64,000 nt of DNA from Quadrisphaera setariae. Its GTDB lineage: Bacteria; Actinomycetota; Actinomycetes; Actinomycetales; Quadrisphaeraceae. The stretch spans positions 248,001 to 312,000 of the forward strand of contig NZ_VKAC01000007.1 in NCBI RefSeq assembly GCF_008041935.1, in the 5' to 3' direction. The notes beneath the pieces are model-generated. The model saw only the letters and a list, made by a program, of their open reading frames with translations. It was not told where the DNA came from and searched no databases. Shown here piece after piece: positions 26,105 to 35,972 of this stretch. The position numbers and the translations under genes are program-made. Each line of letters begins with the position of its first letter. Within the stretch, counting starts at the first letter, position 1.

Positions 26105-27514
26105 TCAGCGCTTCGTGGCCGAGGCCTTCACCGACTTCTTGACGGGCTTCTTCGCGGGCTTCTTGGACGCCTTCGCCGGAGCCTTCGAGCTGCTCCCGGG
26201 GGCGGGCGCCTTCGCCGCCGGGGGCTTGGCGGCGGGCGGGGCGGCGGCCGGGGCCTTCGTGGTGGCCGGGTTCCACGGGCCCACGGGCGCCGTTCCGGGC
26301 ACCACCGAGAGGCGTCCGTCGGCGGCGCGGACCAGGGTGCCGATGCTCAGGCGGCGGGGCTGGCGGATCGCCTCGCCCCTGCGGTCCTCGCCGAGGAAGT
26401 AGGTGGCGGAGGCGATCCGCAGGTTCCCCGCGGCGTCGAGGAAGGCCGCCGAGCCGCCGGGGCCCTGGGCGGTGCCGCTGCTGGACAGCAGCGGCTTCTC
26501 GTCGGGACGGGCGCACGGCCCGGTCGGGCCCTGCGGGCAGATGGCGTAGCCGGTGGCGTAGGCGCTGCGCCCGGCGGCGTCGGTGGTGCCCCAGAAGTTG
26601 GCCGAGTAGAACAGGTACGTGGTGCCGCCGTAGCTGACCATGGAGGGGTTCTCGATGGTCGTGCCCTCCCAGCCGCCCTCGTGTGTGGTGAGCAGGGTGG
26701 TCCAGGAAGCCCCGGGCCGCGGCTTCCCGTCAGCGCCCAGCTCCACCGACATCAGCGCGCTCGGGTGGCTGCCGACCTTCCCCAGCGCCTTCCACAGCAG
26801 GTAGTCCTTGCCGGTGGCGGGGTCGTGGTACGCGGCCGGGTCGATGGAGCCGTCGGGGTCGCTGGCCACCGGCTGGCACTGGACGGGGCCGGTGGAGTCG
26901 TCGCGGAACGGGCCGAGCGGGCCCGGGCCGGTGGCCACGGTGAGGCAGAAGCGCGTCGCGCCCACGCGCACCGCGGAGTACAGGAACCAGGTGTCGCCGA
27001 TCTGGAACGCCGTCGGCGCCCAGTACTCGCTGCGGACCCACGGGCCGTCAGAGGTCTTCAGGCCCCACGAGGCGGGCTTCACGAGCACGTCGTTGTTGTT
27101 GTGCTTGTCCCAGTCCGACCAGCTCTGCGCGCGGAACTCCGCGGGGATCGCGGTGTCGGCGGCCACGGAGTAGCCGGGCTTCCCGGGCGGACCGGACTGG
27201 CTGTACGTGGGCCTCGCTCGCCAGGTGACGAGGTCGGTGCTGGTCAGCGCGGGCACGTAGCGGCCGGCGGTGTTGGTGGCGTACGCGTAGTACGTGTCGC
27301 CGACCCGCACCACGGAGGGGTCGGCGAAGTCGCCCTGCCAGACCTCCCCCGGCACGGTCCAGTTGTTCTTGATGGCGGGGGCGCTGGTCTCCGTGCCGTC
27401 CACGGCGGCGGCCGTGGTCACGGGCACCGCGACGAGCGCGGCCACCAGACCGGCGAGCGCAGCCGTCGCGACGGCGCGCAGGCGGGGACGGCGGGAGCGG
27501 GAGGGGCGGGCCAC
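26105..27514 (-). CDS. Secreted glycoside hydrolase family 43 with lysine-rich tail
   Basis: A 469-residue exported enzyme. Residues 1-37 form a signal peptide (arginine-rich start, AVATAALAGLVAALVAVPV, then AAA). The five-blade propeller shows the GH43 triad positions: base aspartate in WQGDFADPSVVRVGDTYY, pKa-tuning aspartate in DPDGSIDPAAYHDPATGKD, and acid glutamate in TTIENPSMVSYGGTTYLFY. Arabinan or xylan side chains are likely substrates, but specificity is not visible. From about residue 415 the protein runs into a proline/alanine/lysine tail ending KKPAKKPVKKSVKASATKR, histone-H1-like in composition, which may bind the anionic wall. No sugar transporter is next to it. Confidence 0.85.
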   Translation of the reverse strand: MARPSRSRRPRLRAVATAALAGLVAALVAVPVTTAAAVDGTETSAPAIKNNWTVPGEVWQGDFADPSVVRVGDTYYAYATNTAGRYVPALTSTDLVTWRARPTYSQSGPPGKPGYSVAADTAIPAEFRAQSWSDWDKHNNNDVLVKPASWGLKTSDGPWVRSEYWAPTAFQIGDTWFLYSAVRVGATRFCLTVATGPGPLGPFRDDSTGPVQCQPVASDPDGSIDPAAYHDPATGKDYLLWKALGKVGSHPSALMSVELGADGKPRPGASWTTLLTTHEGGWEGTTIENPSMVSYGGTTYLFYSANFWGTTDAAGRSAYATGYAICPQGPTGPCARPDEKPLLSSSGTAQGPGGSAAFLDAAGNLRIASATYFLGEDRRGEAIRQPRRLSIGTLVRAADGRLSVVPGTAPVGPWNPATTKAPAAAPPAAKPPAAKAPAPGSSSKAPAKASKKPAKKPVKKSVKASATKR

Positions 27515-27620
27515 GCAGAGGTGGTCGGCACCTGCGCGCCGTCACCGCAGGGGTGGGGGGCCGTCCGGGTGAGCCCGGGTTGAGGACCGCGGGGTCCGCT
27601 CCACCCGTTCGGAGCAGCGC

Positions 27621-28187
27621 TCAGACGGTGACGGAGGCCGCCATGACCTCGACGGCCCTGTCGATGAACGCGTCGACCTGGTGCTCGGCGTAGCCCTGCT
27701 CACCGCGGCGGGTGGTGAAGACGGCGCGGCGCAGGTCGTCGTGCCCCAGGCCGTGCTCCCCGGAGAGCCACTCCCCGATGCGGTCGCACAGGTCGTCGAC
27801 CTCGGTGGGGTCGTAGCCGGGCTGGCCGTGCTCGGCCCGGTCGAACCTGTCGCCCTCGGGGCGGTCGAGGCGGGGACGCAGGGTGGCGGCCCGGGCGGCC
27901 AGCTCGGCGTGGGCGCGGTCCGCACCGAGGCGACCGCGCACCACCTCCTGCTCGCGGCGCAGGAAGGCGTCCTCCATGCGGTCCAGGGCGGCGTCGACCA
28001 TCTGCACGTCGTAGCCGCGGCGCACGAGGTCGAAGCCGACCTCGCGCACGTCGCGGCTGCTGACGCCGCCGCGCGGCCCGCCCGTCTCGTAGGAGACGCG
28101 TGCCCGGGCGAAGAACTCCTCCACCTGCTCCACGGCGTAGCCGCGGCGGAAACCGGTGGTGCGCTCGAACGTCGGCCCCGGGGTCAC
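27621..28187 (-). CDS. DivIVA domain-containing protein
   Basis: A protein of about 188 residues with two or three copies of the short DivIVA N-terminal motif: TTGFRRGYAVEQVEEFFARA, VGFDLVRRGYDVQMVDAALDR and a late GEQGYAEHQVDAFIDRAVEV. The central part is a charged, coiled-coil-prone stretch (MEDAFLRREQEVVRGRL). DivIVA motifs target curved membranes and growth poles in actinobacteria. The main DivIVA/Wag31 normally lies in the cell-division cluster, so this is an auxiliary paralogue of unknown role. The start could be the GTG at 28187 or a codon nine residues further upstream. Confidence 0.75.
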   Translation of the reverse strand: MTPGPTFERTTGFRRGYAVEQVEEFFARARVSYETGGPRGGVSSRDVREVGFDLVRRGYDVQMVDAALDRMEDAFLRREQEVVRGRLGADRAHAELAARAATLRPRLDRPEGDRFDRAEHGQPGYDPTEVDDLCDRIGEWLSGEHGLGHDDLRRAVFTTRRGEQGYAEHQVDAFIDRAVEVMAASVTV

Positions 28188-28236
28188 TCCAGCATGGTGC
28201 CCCAGCCGTCCCACGGGGCGCAGGAGAACACGCCCG

Positions 28237-29949
28237 TCAGCGGGTGCGCTGCACCCGCGGCTCGTCCCACACGGGCTCGGAGGTCTCGCGGGCTGTGCCG
28301 TCGGCGCCCAGCACGAGGAACCTGTCGAACCCGCGGGCGAACCACCGGTCGTGGGTCACGGCGACCACCGTCCCCTCGAACCGCTCCAGCGCGGCCTCGA
28401 GCGCCTCGGCAGACTCCAGGTCGAGGTTGTCGGTGGGCTCGTCGAGGAGCAGCAGGGTGGCTCCTGACAGCTCCAGCAGCAGCACCCCGAACCGCGCCCG
28501 CTGCCCGCCGGAGAGGGTGTCCGCGCGCTGCTCGGCGGCCCTGGCGAGCCCGTAGCGGTCCAGCGCGCGGGTCGCGGGTTCGCGCGGCAGCCCCTGCCGG
28601 TGGCCGTCGCCGCGGTGCAGCACCTCCAGCAGGGTCTTGCCGGCGTGCGGGTCGGCGCTGGTGGCGGCCTGTCCGTGCAGGGCGGAGGACTGCCGGAACC
28701 ACCCCGGACGCACCCGGGAGCCGAGCTTCGCCGTCCCCGTGTGCTCCACGGGCGCGGGGGGAGGGCCGTCGCCGACGGGCTCGTGCTCAGCCTCGGGGTG
28801 GGTGCCCCCGCCGGCGAGCAGCCGCAGCAGGTGGCTCTTGCCCGAGCCGTTGGACCCGAGGACGGCGAGCCGGTCGCCCAGCTGCAGCTCCAGGTCGAAC
28901 GGGGCGACGAGACCGGTCAGGCCCAGCTGCGTGCACGTGACGGCGCGCTTCGCGGTCCTGCCGCCGTGCAGCCGCATGCCGAGGCGCTGGGCCACGGGCG
29001 CCGCCTCCGGAGGGCCGGCGTCCTCGAAGCGGGCCAGGCGGGTCTGCGCGGCCTGGTAGCGGCTGGACATGCCGTCGTTGAAGGTCGCCTTCTGCTTGAG
29101 GGTGACCACCAGCTGCTTGAGGGCGGCGTGGTCCTCGTCCCAGCGGCGGCGCAGCTCCTCCAGGCGGGCGGCGCGGTCGGCGCGGGCGTCGGCGTACCCG
29201 GCGAAGCCGCCGCCGTGCACCCACAGCCGTGCACCGGCGGCGCTGGGCTCGAGGGTGGCCACGCGGGTGGCGGTGCGGGCCAGCAGCTCGCGGTCGTGGC
29301 TGATGAGCAGGACCGTGCGGCCGCTGGCCACGAGCGCCTCCTCCAGCCAGCGCTTGCCGGGGACGTCGAGGGCGTTGTCGGGCTCGTCCAGCAGGAGCAC
29401 GCCGTCGGTGAGAGCACTGTCCCGGAGCACCGATTCGAGCAGGAGGCGCTTGCGCTCACCACCGGACAGGGTGGCCACGTCGCGCCAGCGGGCTCGCTCC
29501 CACGGCACGCCGAGCGCGGCGTCGCAGACGACGTCCCAGGCGACCTCCGCCTCGTAACCGCCCGCGTCGCCCCAGGTGGAGATGGCGGTGGCGTAGCGCA
29601 TCTGGGTGGGCTCGTCGTCGTGCTCCATCATGGCCAGCTCGGCGGCGTCGAGCTCGGCCGCTGCGGCGCGCAGAGCCGGGGGCGCCACGGACAGCAGCAG
29701 GTCGCGCAGCTCGACGGCGCCCGCCCCGGCGGACTGCTGCATCACCTGCAGGTCTCCGGAGCGGATGACAGCGCCAGCGGTGGGCGTCAGCTCTCCGGTG
29801 ATGATGCGCAGCAGCGTGGTCTTGCCGGTGCCGTTCGGGCCGACGAGGGCGGTGCGCTGACCGTCGCCCACGCGCAGGTCCACCTCCCGCAGGAGGGGAC
29901 GGCCGTCCGGGAGGTCGTAGGAGATCCCGGAGACCTCGAGGTGCGCCAC
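28237..29949 (-). CDS. ABC-F family ATP-binding cassette protein
   Basis: A 570-residue protein with two ABC domains and no membrane segment. Domain 1 has Walker A VGPNGTGKTTLLR (near 37-49), signature TLSGGERKRLL and Walker B GVLLLDEPDNALD. A linker around 250-320 is charged (DEDHAALKQLVVTLKQKATF), as in ABC-F arms. Domain 2 has LGSNGSGKSHLLR, TLSGGQRARFGVLL and LLLLDEPTDNLDLESAEALE. ABC-F proteins act on ribosomes in translation or antibiotic resistance. An inserted low-complexity stretch near 415-450 (HPEAEHEPVGDGPPPAPVEH) lies inside domain 2. No drug-resistance context is visible. Confidence 0.9.
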   Translation of the reverse strand: MAHLEVSGISYDLPDGRPLLREVDLRVGDGQRTALVGPNGTGKTTLLRIITGELTPTAGAVIRSGDLQVMQQSAGAGAVELRDLLLSVAPPALRAAAAELDAAELAMMEHDDEPTQMRYATAISTWGDAGGYEAEVAWDVVCDAALGVPWERARWRDVATLSGGERKRLLLESVLRDSALTDGVLLLDEPDNALDVPGKRWLEEALVASGRTVLLISHDRELLARTATRVATLEPSAAGARLWVHGGGFAGYADARADRAARLEELRRRWDEDHAALKQLVVTLKQKATFNDGMSSRYQAAQTRLARFEDAGPPEAAPVAQRLGMRLHGGRTAKRAVTCTQLGLTGLVAPFDLELQLGDRLAVLGSNGSGKSHLLRLLAGGGTHPEAEHEPVGDGPPPAPVEHTGTAKLGSRVRPGWFRQSSALHGQAATSADPHAGKTLLEVLHRGDGHRQGLPREPATRALDRYGLARAAEQRADTLSGGQRARFGVLLLELSGATLLLLDEPTDNLDLESAEALEAALERFEGTVVAVTHDRWFARGFDRFLVLGADGTARETSEPVWDEPRVQRTR

Positions 29950-30399
29950 GGGCGTCGATCCTCCCCGACGCCCCGCGCCGCGTCACGCGGGTTTCCCCGG
30001 CGGCCCGCCCGGGGCCGTCGTCGCTGAGCGCCCACCCTCCCGGCACGGCCGCCGCGCCTTCCACCGGCGACGGTCGTGCAGCTGCGCGCCGCCTCCCGGG
30101 ATGGCCGCGCTCCTGCAGCTGGCCGGTCCCGCCCACTGGGCAGGCTGGGTCCCGGTGAGCAGGCTGAGTGCCGGATCTCGGCCCGGAACCGGCACTGGGC
30201 CTGTCCACCGGCACTCGGCTTCCCCACCTCGCGACGCGCAGCGCGGTGGCGGGGTGCCAGGTGGCGCCGACGTGCATGAGCGTCAACGCCAGGGGGTCTT
30301 GGGTCGGCTCACGTCCGCTTCCGGCCCCGGAAGCGGACGTGAGCCTGCCCAGCGTGGGTCACGCTCCCCGAGGGGACCGCCGGTCGTCGTGGGCGAGCC
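29950..30399. other. 450-bp non-coding region with clustered inverted repeats
   Basis: No frame here resembles a protein. It contains agtgccgg at 30167-30174, its complement ccggcact at 30189-30196 and again at 30208-30215, and the 40-bp palindrome at 30306-30345. The left part should hold the ABC-F promoter. The middle might encode a small RNA, but no promoter was convincing. Confidence 0.5.
30306..30345. terminator. Perfect 19-bp-arm hairpin after LLM oxidoreductase gene
   Basis: Arms 30306-30324 and 30327-30345 (ggctcacgtccgcttccgg) are perfectly inverted with a 2-nt centre, so the real loop is the inner ggcccc region. It lies 55 bp past the stop of the minus-strand LLM gene. No T-run follows in that direction. 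A terminator is most likely, a binding site possible. Confidence 0.65.
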
Positions 30400-31464
30400 T
30401 CAGACGGCGGCGGGCTGCTGACCGGCGCCGAGCTCGCTGCGCAGGTGCGCCGGGGTCCAGCCCAGCGCCGGGGCCACGTGCTCGGCGATGGTCGCCAGCA
30501 GCCGGGTGTTGTACTCCACGCCCAGCATGTTGGGGATCGTCAGGAGCAGCGTGTCCGCCTCCTGCACGGCCACGTCGCGGGCCAGCTGCTCGGCCACGGC
30601 GTCGGGGTCTCCGGCGTAGTGGCGCCCGAAGCGGGCCAGGCCGCCGTCGAGGAAGCCGACCTGGTCGGTGCTGTCGACGTCACCGCCGAAGTAGAGCCGG
30701 TCCTCCTCGGTCGTGATGGGCATGACGCTGCGCGAGACCGACACCCGCGGGGTGCCGGACCAGCCGGCCTGCACCCACGCCTCGCGGAAGCCCGCGATCT
30801 GCTCGGCCTGCAGCTCGTCGAACGGCACGCCGGTGTCCTCGGTGAGCAGGGTGGAGCTCATGAGGTTCATGCCCTGCTCTCCGGCCCAGCGGGCGGTGGC
30901 GCGCGTTCCGGCGCCCCACCAGACCCGGTCCGCGAGGCCGGGAGCCTGCGGCTGCACCGAGAGCAGGCCCTGGCGTCCCGTCATCTGCGGGTCCATCGGT
31001 GCCACACCGGCGCCGGCGATGGCGGCGCGGAACCGCTTCGTGTGGTCGCGGGCCAGGTCGGCGTCGCTGCGCCCCTCGGGCGGGACGTGGCCGAAGGCCT
31101 CAGCGCCGCGCAGCGCGGGCTCCGGTGATCCCCGGCTGACGCCGAGCTGCAGCCTGCCGCCGCTGATGAGGTCGGTGGAGGCGGCCAGCTCGGCCATCGC
31201 CAGCGGCTCCTCGTAGCGCATGTCGATGACGCCGGTGCCCAGCTCGATGCGCGACGTGCGCGCGGCCATCGCCGCGAGCAGCGGCCACGGCGAGGAGAGC
31301 TGGGGGGCGAAGTGGTGGACGCGGATGAACGCGCCGTCCAGCCCGAGCTCCTCGGCGGCCACGGCCAGCTCGACGGTCTGCAGGAGGGCGTCCGCCCCGG
31401 TGCGCACGTGAGAGCCGCGGGCGGGGCGCCAGTTGCCGAAGTTGAGGAACCCGATGTTCTTCAT
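30400..31464 (-). CDS. LLM-class flavin-dependent oxidoreductase
   Basis: A 354-residue bacterial-luciferase-fold enzyme. Family stretches are ELGLDGAFIRVHHFAPQLSS, RTSRIELGTGVIDMRYEEPLAMAE, DLISGGRLQLGVSRGSPEPA and RVWWGAGTRATARWAGEQGMNLM. It uses FMNH2 or reduced F420; this subgroup more often uses flavin. The substrate is unknown. The ATG at 31464 gives MKNIGFLNFGNW. It is flanked by the 40-bp palindrome downstream and by rlmN 66 bp upstream, and seems to be transcribed alone. Confidence 0.85.
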   Translation of the reverse strand: MKNIGFLNFGNWRPARGSHVRTGADALLQTVELAVAAEELGLDGAFIRVHHFAPQLSSPWPLLAAMAARTSRIELGTGVIDMRYEEPLAMAELAASTDLISGGRLQLGVSRGSPEPALRGAEAFGHVPPEGRSDADLARDHTKRFRAAIAGAGVAPMDPQMTGRQGLLSVQPQAPGLADRVWWGAGTRATARWAGEQGMNLMSSTLLTEDTGVPFDELQAEQIAGFREAWVQAGWSGTPRVSVSRSVMPITTEEDRLYFGGDVDSTDQVGFLDGGLARFGRHYAGDPDAVAEQLARDVAVQEADTLLLTIPNMLGVEYNTRLLATIAEHVAPALGWTPAHLRSELGAGQQPAAV

Positions 31465-31530
31465 GTTTCAACTAACCCAGAGGGCGTGCGGTCTGTTCCC
31501 GCGACACCCGCCGCAGCACCCGCCGACGGG

Positions 31531-32700
31531 TCAGGCGGTGGGCTGGGCGATGTCGGTGGCGGCGAGCTGGCCGCAGGCCCCGTCGATGTCACGGCCGCGG
31601 GTGTCGCGCACCGTGGTGGGGATGCCCGCGTCGCGCAGGCGCCTCACGAACTCGGCCTCCACGCCCGGGTCCGACGCCGTCCAGCGGGACCCGGGGGTCG
31701 GGTTGAGCGGGATGGGGTTGACGTGCACCCATCCGCTCCCCCGCGCCAGCAGCTGCTCGGCCAGCAGGTCCGCGCGCCAGGCGTGGTCGTTGACGTCGCG
31801 GATGAGCGCGTACTCGATGCTCACGCGACGCCCGGTGGCGTCGAAGTAGCGCTTGGCGGAGTCGAGCACGGCGGCCACGTCGAAGCGGCTGTTGAGCGGC
31901 ACGAGCTCGTCGCGCAGCACGTCGTCGGGGGCGTGCAGGCTCAGCGCGAGCGTCACGGCGAGCCCCTCTCCCGCGAGCCTGTCGACGGCGGGGACCAGGC
32001 CCACCGTCGAGACGGTGATGCCGCGGGCGGACATGCCCAGGCCGTCGGGGGCGGGGTCGACCATGCGGCGCACCGCGCCGACGCACGCCTTGTAGTTGGC
32101 GAGCGCCTCCCCCATGCCCATGAAGACCACGTTGTGGACGCGCTCGCCGGTCGGCGCCAGGCGCCGGTTGGCGGCGTGGACCTGCTCGACCACCTCGGCG
32201 GCCGACAGGTTGCGCTGCAGACCGCCCTGGCCGGTGGCGCAGAACGGGCACGCCATGCCGCACCCGGCCTGGCTGGAGACGCACAGCGTCACCCGGCCCG
32301 GGTAGCGCATGAGGACGCTCTCGATGCGGGCCCCGTCGAAGAGCTTCCAGAGCGTCTTGACGGTGTCGCCGTCGTCGGCCTCCAGCGCGCGGGTCTCGGT
32401 GAGCAGCGGCGGCAGCAGTGCAGCACCCAGCTGCTCGCGCAGCGCGGCCGGCAGGTCGGTCATGCCCGCGGGGTCGACCTCACCGCGGCCGAAGTAGTGC
32501 TGGGCCACCTGCTTGACGCGGAACGGCGGGACGCCCAGCTCGGCGGCGGCGGCCGCGCGGTCACCGGGGGCGAGGTCGGCCAGGTGCCGCGGCGGCTTGG
32601 CCCGCCGCGGGGCGGCGAGGGTCAGCGCGGGACGGCCCCCCGCGGGAGCGGCGGGTGCGGCGGGGGTGGTGGGCGCGGCGTCAGACATGGCGTCGTCCAT
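31531..32700 (-). CDS. rlmN: 23S rRNA (adenine2503-C2)/tRNA A37 methyltransferase
   Basis: A 389-residue radical-SAM enzyme that methylates C2 of A2503 in 23S rRNA and A37 in some tRNAs. The 4Fe-4S motif is [20 protein letters not shown] (CxxxCxxC). [15 protein letters not shown] and [19 protein letters not shown] follow, with [17 protein letters not shown] and the late region carrying the methyl-carrying cysteine ([11 protein letters not shown]). The N-terminal 45 residues are an alanine/proline-rich extension; a second ATG four codons in is possible. It sits downstream of cdsA, as in many actinobacteria. Confidence 0.95.
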   Translation of the reverse strand: MDDAMSDAAPTTPAAPAAPAGGRPALTLAAPRRAKPPRHLADLAPGDRAAAAAELGVPPFRVKQVAQHYFGRGEVDPAGMTDLPAALREQLGAALLPPLLTETRALEADDGDTVKTLWKLFDGARIESVLMRYPGRVTLCVSSQAGCGMACPFCATGQGGLQRNLSAAEVVEQVHAANRRLAPTGERVHNVVFMGMGEALANYKACVGAVRRMVDPAPDGLGMSARGITVSTVGLVPAVDRLAGEGLAVTLALSLHAPDDVLRDELVPLNSRFDVAAVLDSAKRYFDATGRRVSIEYALIRDVNDHAWRADLLAEQLLARGSGWVHVNPIPLNPTPGSRWTASDPGVEAEFVRRLRDAGIPTTVRDTRGRDIDGACGQLAATDIAQPTA

Positions 32701-32748
32701 GGTCCCACGACTGAGCAGCAGCCGGCGCCCTGCGAGCCGGTCACCGGC

Positions 32749-33639
32749 TCAGCGCAGCAGGAGCTCCAGCAGCAGCCAGGTGGTGGGGGCCACGGCGAGC
32801 AGGGAGTCGAGCCGGTCGAGCATCCCGCCGTGCCCGGGGACCAGGGTGCCCATGTCCTTGATGCCGAGGTCGCGCTTGAGGATCGACTCGGACAGGTCGC
32901 CCAGGGTCGCGGCGACGACGGCCCCCAGGCCCACGAGCGCGCCGGCCCACCACGTGCCGCCGAGCAGCAGCCACACCGACAGGGAGCCGGCCACGAGGCA
33001 GGCCGCGGCGGAGCCGGCCAGTCCTTCCCACGACTTCTTGGGGCTGATCGACGGCGCCATCGGGTGCCGGCCGAACAGGACCCCGGCGGCGTAGCCACCG
33101 ACGTCGCTGCAGACGGTGAGCAGCACGAACACCAGCACCCGCAGCGCCCCGTCGTCCGCGGCGAGCATGAGCACCGCGAAGCCCGCCAGCAGCGGCAGCC
33201 AGCCCACCACGAGGACGGCGGCGGTCACGTCGCGCACGAGGGCGACTCCCGGCGCGGACGTGCCCTCTCCCACGTGCGGCGGCAGGTCGGGCACCTCGAG
33301 CACGCGCCAGAGCACGGCGGCGACAGCGGTGAGGCACACGCCCACGAGGAGCGCGTCCAGCCCCCCGACGTAGGCGGCCACGAGCGTGGCCGCGGAGCCG
33401 ACCACCAGGGGCACCTGGGTGACGCGGCGGTGCCGTGTGGCCAGCGCCCGGGCGAGCTCGCGGACCGACAGGCCCACGGCGACCGCGGCGATGACGATGA
33501 AGACCTGCTTGAACAGCAGCAGCGCGGCCAGCACGCCCCCGCCGAGCAGCACACCGGCGATGATCGCCGCGGGGAGGTTGCGACCCGCCCGCCCCGGAGG
33601 GCGGACGGGCTTCACCGCAGGGCCGGCCACGGGTCCCAC
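32749..33639 (-). CDS. cdsA: Phosphatidate cytidylyltransferase
   Basis: A 296-residue membrane enzyme that makes CDP-diacylglycerol from phosphatidate and CTP. It has about eight hydrophobic segments and the family signature near the end: VCSDVGGYAAGVLFGRHPMA, SISPKKSWEGLAGS, then DLSESILKRDLGIKDMGTL and VPGHGGMLDRLDSLL. The proline/arginine-rich N-terminus (VRPPGRAGRNLP) is cytoplasmic. It starts at a GTG 19 bp after frr, continuing the rpsB-tsf-pyrH-frr run. Confidence 0.95.
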   Translation of the reverse strand: MGPVAGPAVKPVRPPGRAGRNLPAAIIAGVLLGGGVLAALLLFKQVFIVIAAVAVGLSVRELARALATRHRRVTQVPLVVGSAATLVAAYVGGLDALLVGVCLTAVAAVLWRVLEVPDLPPHVGEGTSAPGVALVRDVTAAVLVVGWLPLLAGFAVLMLAADDGALRVLVFVLLTVCSDVGGYAAGVLFGRHPMAPSISPKKSWEGLAGSAAACLVAGSLSVWLLLGGTWWAGALVGLGAVVAATLGDLSESILKRDLGIKDMGTLVPGHGGMLDRLDSLLAVAPTTWLLLELLLR

Positions 33640-33658
33640 CAGGTCTCCGGCCCGTCGC

Positions 33659-34216
33659 TCAGACGGCGAGGAGCTCGGTCTCCTTGTGCTTGACGAGATC
33701 GTCGATCTCGTCGGTGAAGCGGCGCGTCAGGGCGTCCAGCTCCTTCTCGGCGCGCGCGACGTCGTCCTCACCGGCCTCGCCGTCCTTGACGACGCGGTCC
33801 AGCTCGTCCTTGGCGCGGCGGCGCACGCTGCGCACCGACACCTTCGCGTCCTCGGCCTTGGACTTGGCGAGCTTGATGTAGTCGCGCCGCCGCTCCTCGG
33901 TGAGCTGCGGGAGGATGATCCGGATGACGTTGCCGTCGTTGGACGGGTTCACGTCCAGGTCGGAGGCCCGCAGCGACTTCTCGATCGCGGCGATCGAGGT
34001 CTTGTCGTACGGGCTGATGAGCACCGTGCGCGCCTCGGGCACCTGGAAGGACGCCAGCTGCTGCAGCGGGGTCATCGCGCCGTAGTACTCGACGTTGACC
34101 TTCGCGAACAGCGCCGGGTTGGCGCGGCCGGTGCGGATCGCCGAGAAGTCGTTCTTGGCGACCTCGACGGCCTTCTCCATCTTCTCCTCGGCCTCGAGGA
34201 GCGTGTCGTCGATCAC
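33659..34216 (-). CDS. frr: Ribosome recycling factor
   Basis: A 185-residue factor that, with EF-G, splits post-termination ribosomes. [63 protein letters not shown] and [20 protein letters not shown] are standard. Length is exactly typical. pyrH precedes it by 68 bp with a short hairpin at 34260-34278, so expression may be partly separated from pyrH. Confidence 0.98.
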   Translation of the reverse strand: MIDDTLLEAEEKMEKAVEVAKNDFSAIRTGRANPALFAKVNVEYYGAMTPLQQLASFQVPEARTVLISPYDKTSIAAIEKSLRASDLDVNPSNDGNVIRIILPQLTEERRRDYIKLAKSKAEDAKVSVRSVRRRAKDELDRVVKDGEAGEDDVARAEKELDALTRRFTDEIDDLVKHKETELLAV

Positions 34217-34259
34217 AGGCCTTGTCCTCCTCGTCAGTGCGTCACGTCCGGGCTGCCCC

Positions 34260-34278
34260 GCGCCCCCGCAGGGGGCGC
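34260..34278. terminator. Short hairpin between pyrH and frr
   Basis: gcgccccc / gggggcgc form an 8-bp stem with a 3-nt loop 6 bp past the pyrH stop (minus direction). There is no T-run, so attenuation or mRNA stabilisation is more likely than full termination. Confidence 0.5.
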
Positions 34279-34284
34279 AGGGAC

Positions 34285-35043
34285 TCAGCCCGCCGAGACG
34301 AGCGTGCCGATCCTCTCACCGCGCAGCGCGGCGGAGATGGTGCCCTCCCCGTCCATGCCGAACACGACCATGGGGAGGCCGTTGTCCATGCACAGGCTGA
34401 AGGCGGTCGCGTCGACGACCTTGAGCTGCTGGCGCAGCGCGTCGCCGTAGCTCACCTCGTCCAGGCGGGAGGCGTCGGGGTCCTTGCGGGGGTCGGCGGT
34501 GTAGACGCCGTCGACGCCGTTCTTGGCCATGAGCACGGCGTCCGCACGGATCTCCAGCGCACGCTGGGCGGCCACGGTGTCGGTCGAGAAGTACGGCAGC
34601 CCGGCGCCCGCGCCGAAGATGACGACGCGACCCTTCTCCATGTGGCGGATGGCGCGGCGCGGGACGTACGGCTCCGCGACCTGGCCCATGGTGATGGCCG
34701 TCTGGACGCGGGTGTCCACGCCCGCCTGCTCCAGGAAGTCCTGGAGGGCCAGGCAGTTCATCACCGTGCCGAGCATGCCCATGTAGTCGGCGCGGCTGCG
34801 GTCCATGCCGCCCTCGCTGAGCTCGGCACCGCGGAAGTAGTTGCCCCCGCCGACGACGATCGCCACCTGCACGCCCTCGCGGACGGGCCCGACGATGGCG
34901 CCGGCCACGGCGGCGACCACGTCGGGGTCGACCCCGACGCGGCCGCCGCCGAACGCCTCACCCGACAGCTTCAGGACGACGCGGCGCCAGCCGTCACCAC
35001 GCAGGCTCGCGCCGTCCTGTCCGCTGCTCACCGGGGTGCTCAC
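34285..35043 (-). CDS. pyrH: UMP kinase
   Basis: A 252-residue hexameric amino-acid-kinase-fold enzyme that phosphorylates UMP to [18 protein letters not shown] is the phosphate-binding start, with [57 protein letters not shown] and [17 protein letters not shown]. An N-terminal extension of about 15 residues ([15 protein letters not shown]) is common in actinobacteria. It starts 4 bp after tsf ends. Confidence 0.98.
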   Translation of the reverse strand: MSTPVSSGQDGASLRGDGWRRVVLKLSGEAFGGGRVGVDPDVVAAVAGAIVGPVREGVQVAIVVGGGNYFRGAELSEGGMDRSRADYMGMLGTVMNCLALQDFLEQAGVDTRVQTAITMGQVAEPYVPRRAIRHMEKGRVVIFGAGAGLPYFSTDTVAAQRALEIRADAVLMAKNGVDGVYTADPRKDPDASRLDEVSYGDALRQQLKVVDATAFSLCMDNGLPMVVFGMDGEGTISAALRGERIGTLVSAG

Positions 35044-35047
35044 GGTC

Positions 35048-35872
35048 TCAGGCGCCGACCCGGAAGCGGGCGAAGCCGAGGACCTTGACCCCGGAGTCGT
35101 TCAGCACCTGCTGGACGGTGCGCTTGGGGTCCTTGGCGAAGGACTGCTCCAGCAGCACGTTGTCCTTGAAGAAGCCGTTCACGCGGCCCTCGATGATGCG
35201 CGGCAGGGCGGCCTCGGGCTTGCCCTCCTCGCGCGCGGTCTCCTCGGCGATGCGGCGCTCGTTGGCCACGGTCTCCTCGGAGACCTCGTCGCGGTGCAGG
35301 TGCAGCGGCGACAGGGCCGCGACGTGCATGGCGACGTCGCGGGCGGTGTCGACCTCCTCGCTGTCCAGCGCCACGAGCACGCCGATCTGCGGGGGCAGGT
35401 CGGGGCTGGTGCGGTGCAGGTAGGAGGCGACGTGCTCGCCCTCGAGGCGGGCCACGCGGCGCACCTCGATCTTCTCGCCGATGGTGGCGTTGGACTCGTC
35501 GAGCAGCGCCTGCAGCGGCTTGCCGTCGATCTCGGCGGCCAGCAGCGCCGCGGCGTCCTTGGCGCCGGAGCTGACGGCCAGCTCGAGCACCCGGTCGGCC
35601 AGGGCGATGAAGCGCTCGCCCTTGGCGACGAAGTCGGTCTCGCAGTTGACCTCGACGAGGGTGCCCACGCCGCCCTCGACGCGCGCGGCGACGAGACCGT
35701 TGCTGGTGGTGCGCCCCTCGCGCTTGGTCACGCCCTTGAGGCCCTTGACCCGGAGGATCTCGATGGCCTTCGCGCGGTCGCCGTCGGCCTCGTCGAGCGC
35801 CTTCTTGACGTCGAGCATGCCCGCGCCGGTCTGCTCGCGCAGGGCCTTGATGTCAGCGGCGGTGGTCGCCAT
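35048..35872 (-). CDS. tsf: Elongation factor Ts
   Basis: A 274-residue nucleotide exchange factor for EF-Tu. The TDVGF-motif region reads [21 protein letters not shown]. The N-terminal helical pair is [27 protein letters not shown], and the two core subdomains plus the C-terminal [20 protein letters not shown] are complete. It follows rpsB after 149 bp containing a strong GC hairpin. Confidence 0.98.
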   Translation of the reverse strand: MATTAADIKALREQTGAGMLDVKKALDEADGDRAKAIEILRVKGLKGVTKREGRTTSNGLVAARVEGGVGTLVEVNCETDFVAKGERFIALADRVLELAVSSGAKDAAALLAAEIDGKPLQALLDESNATIGEKIEVRRVARLEGEHVASYLHRTSPDLPPQIGVLVALDSEEVDTARDVAMHVAALSPLHLHRDEVSEETVANERRIAEETAREEGKPEAALPRIIEGRVNGFFKDNVLLEQSFAKDPKRTVQQVLNDSGVKVLGFARFRVGA

Positions 35873-35972
35873 GGGGTCCGTCCTCTCGCCTGGTGTCCTC
35901 CGCGCGCCGGGGGTGTCGGGGCGCGGTCTTCGTGGTCTGGGGGCCGCCGTCCCGGTCGGGCTCGGCGGCGGT

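Noticed and set aside
28237-29949. ABC-F as part of an antibiotic cluster
   Set aside because: No biosynthetic or resistance genes are adjacent.
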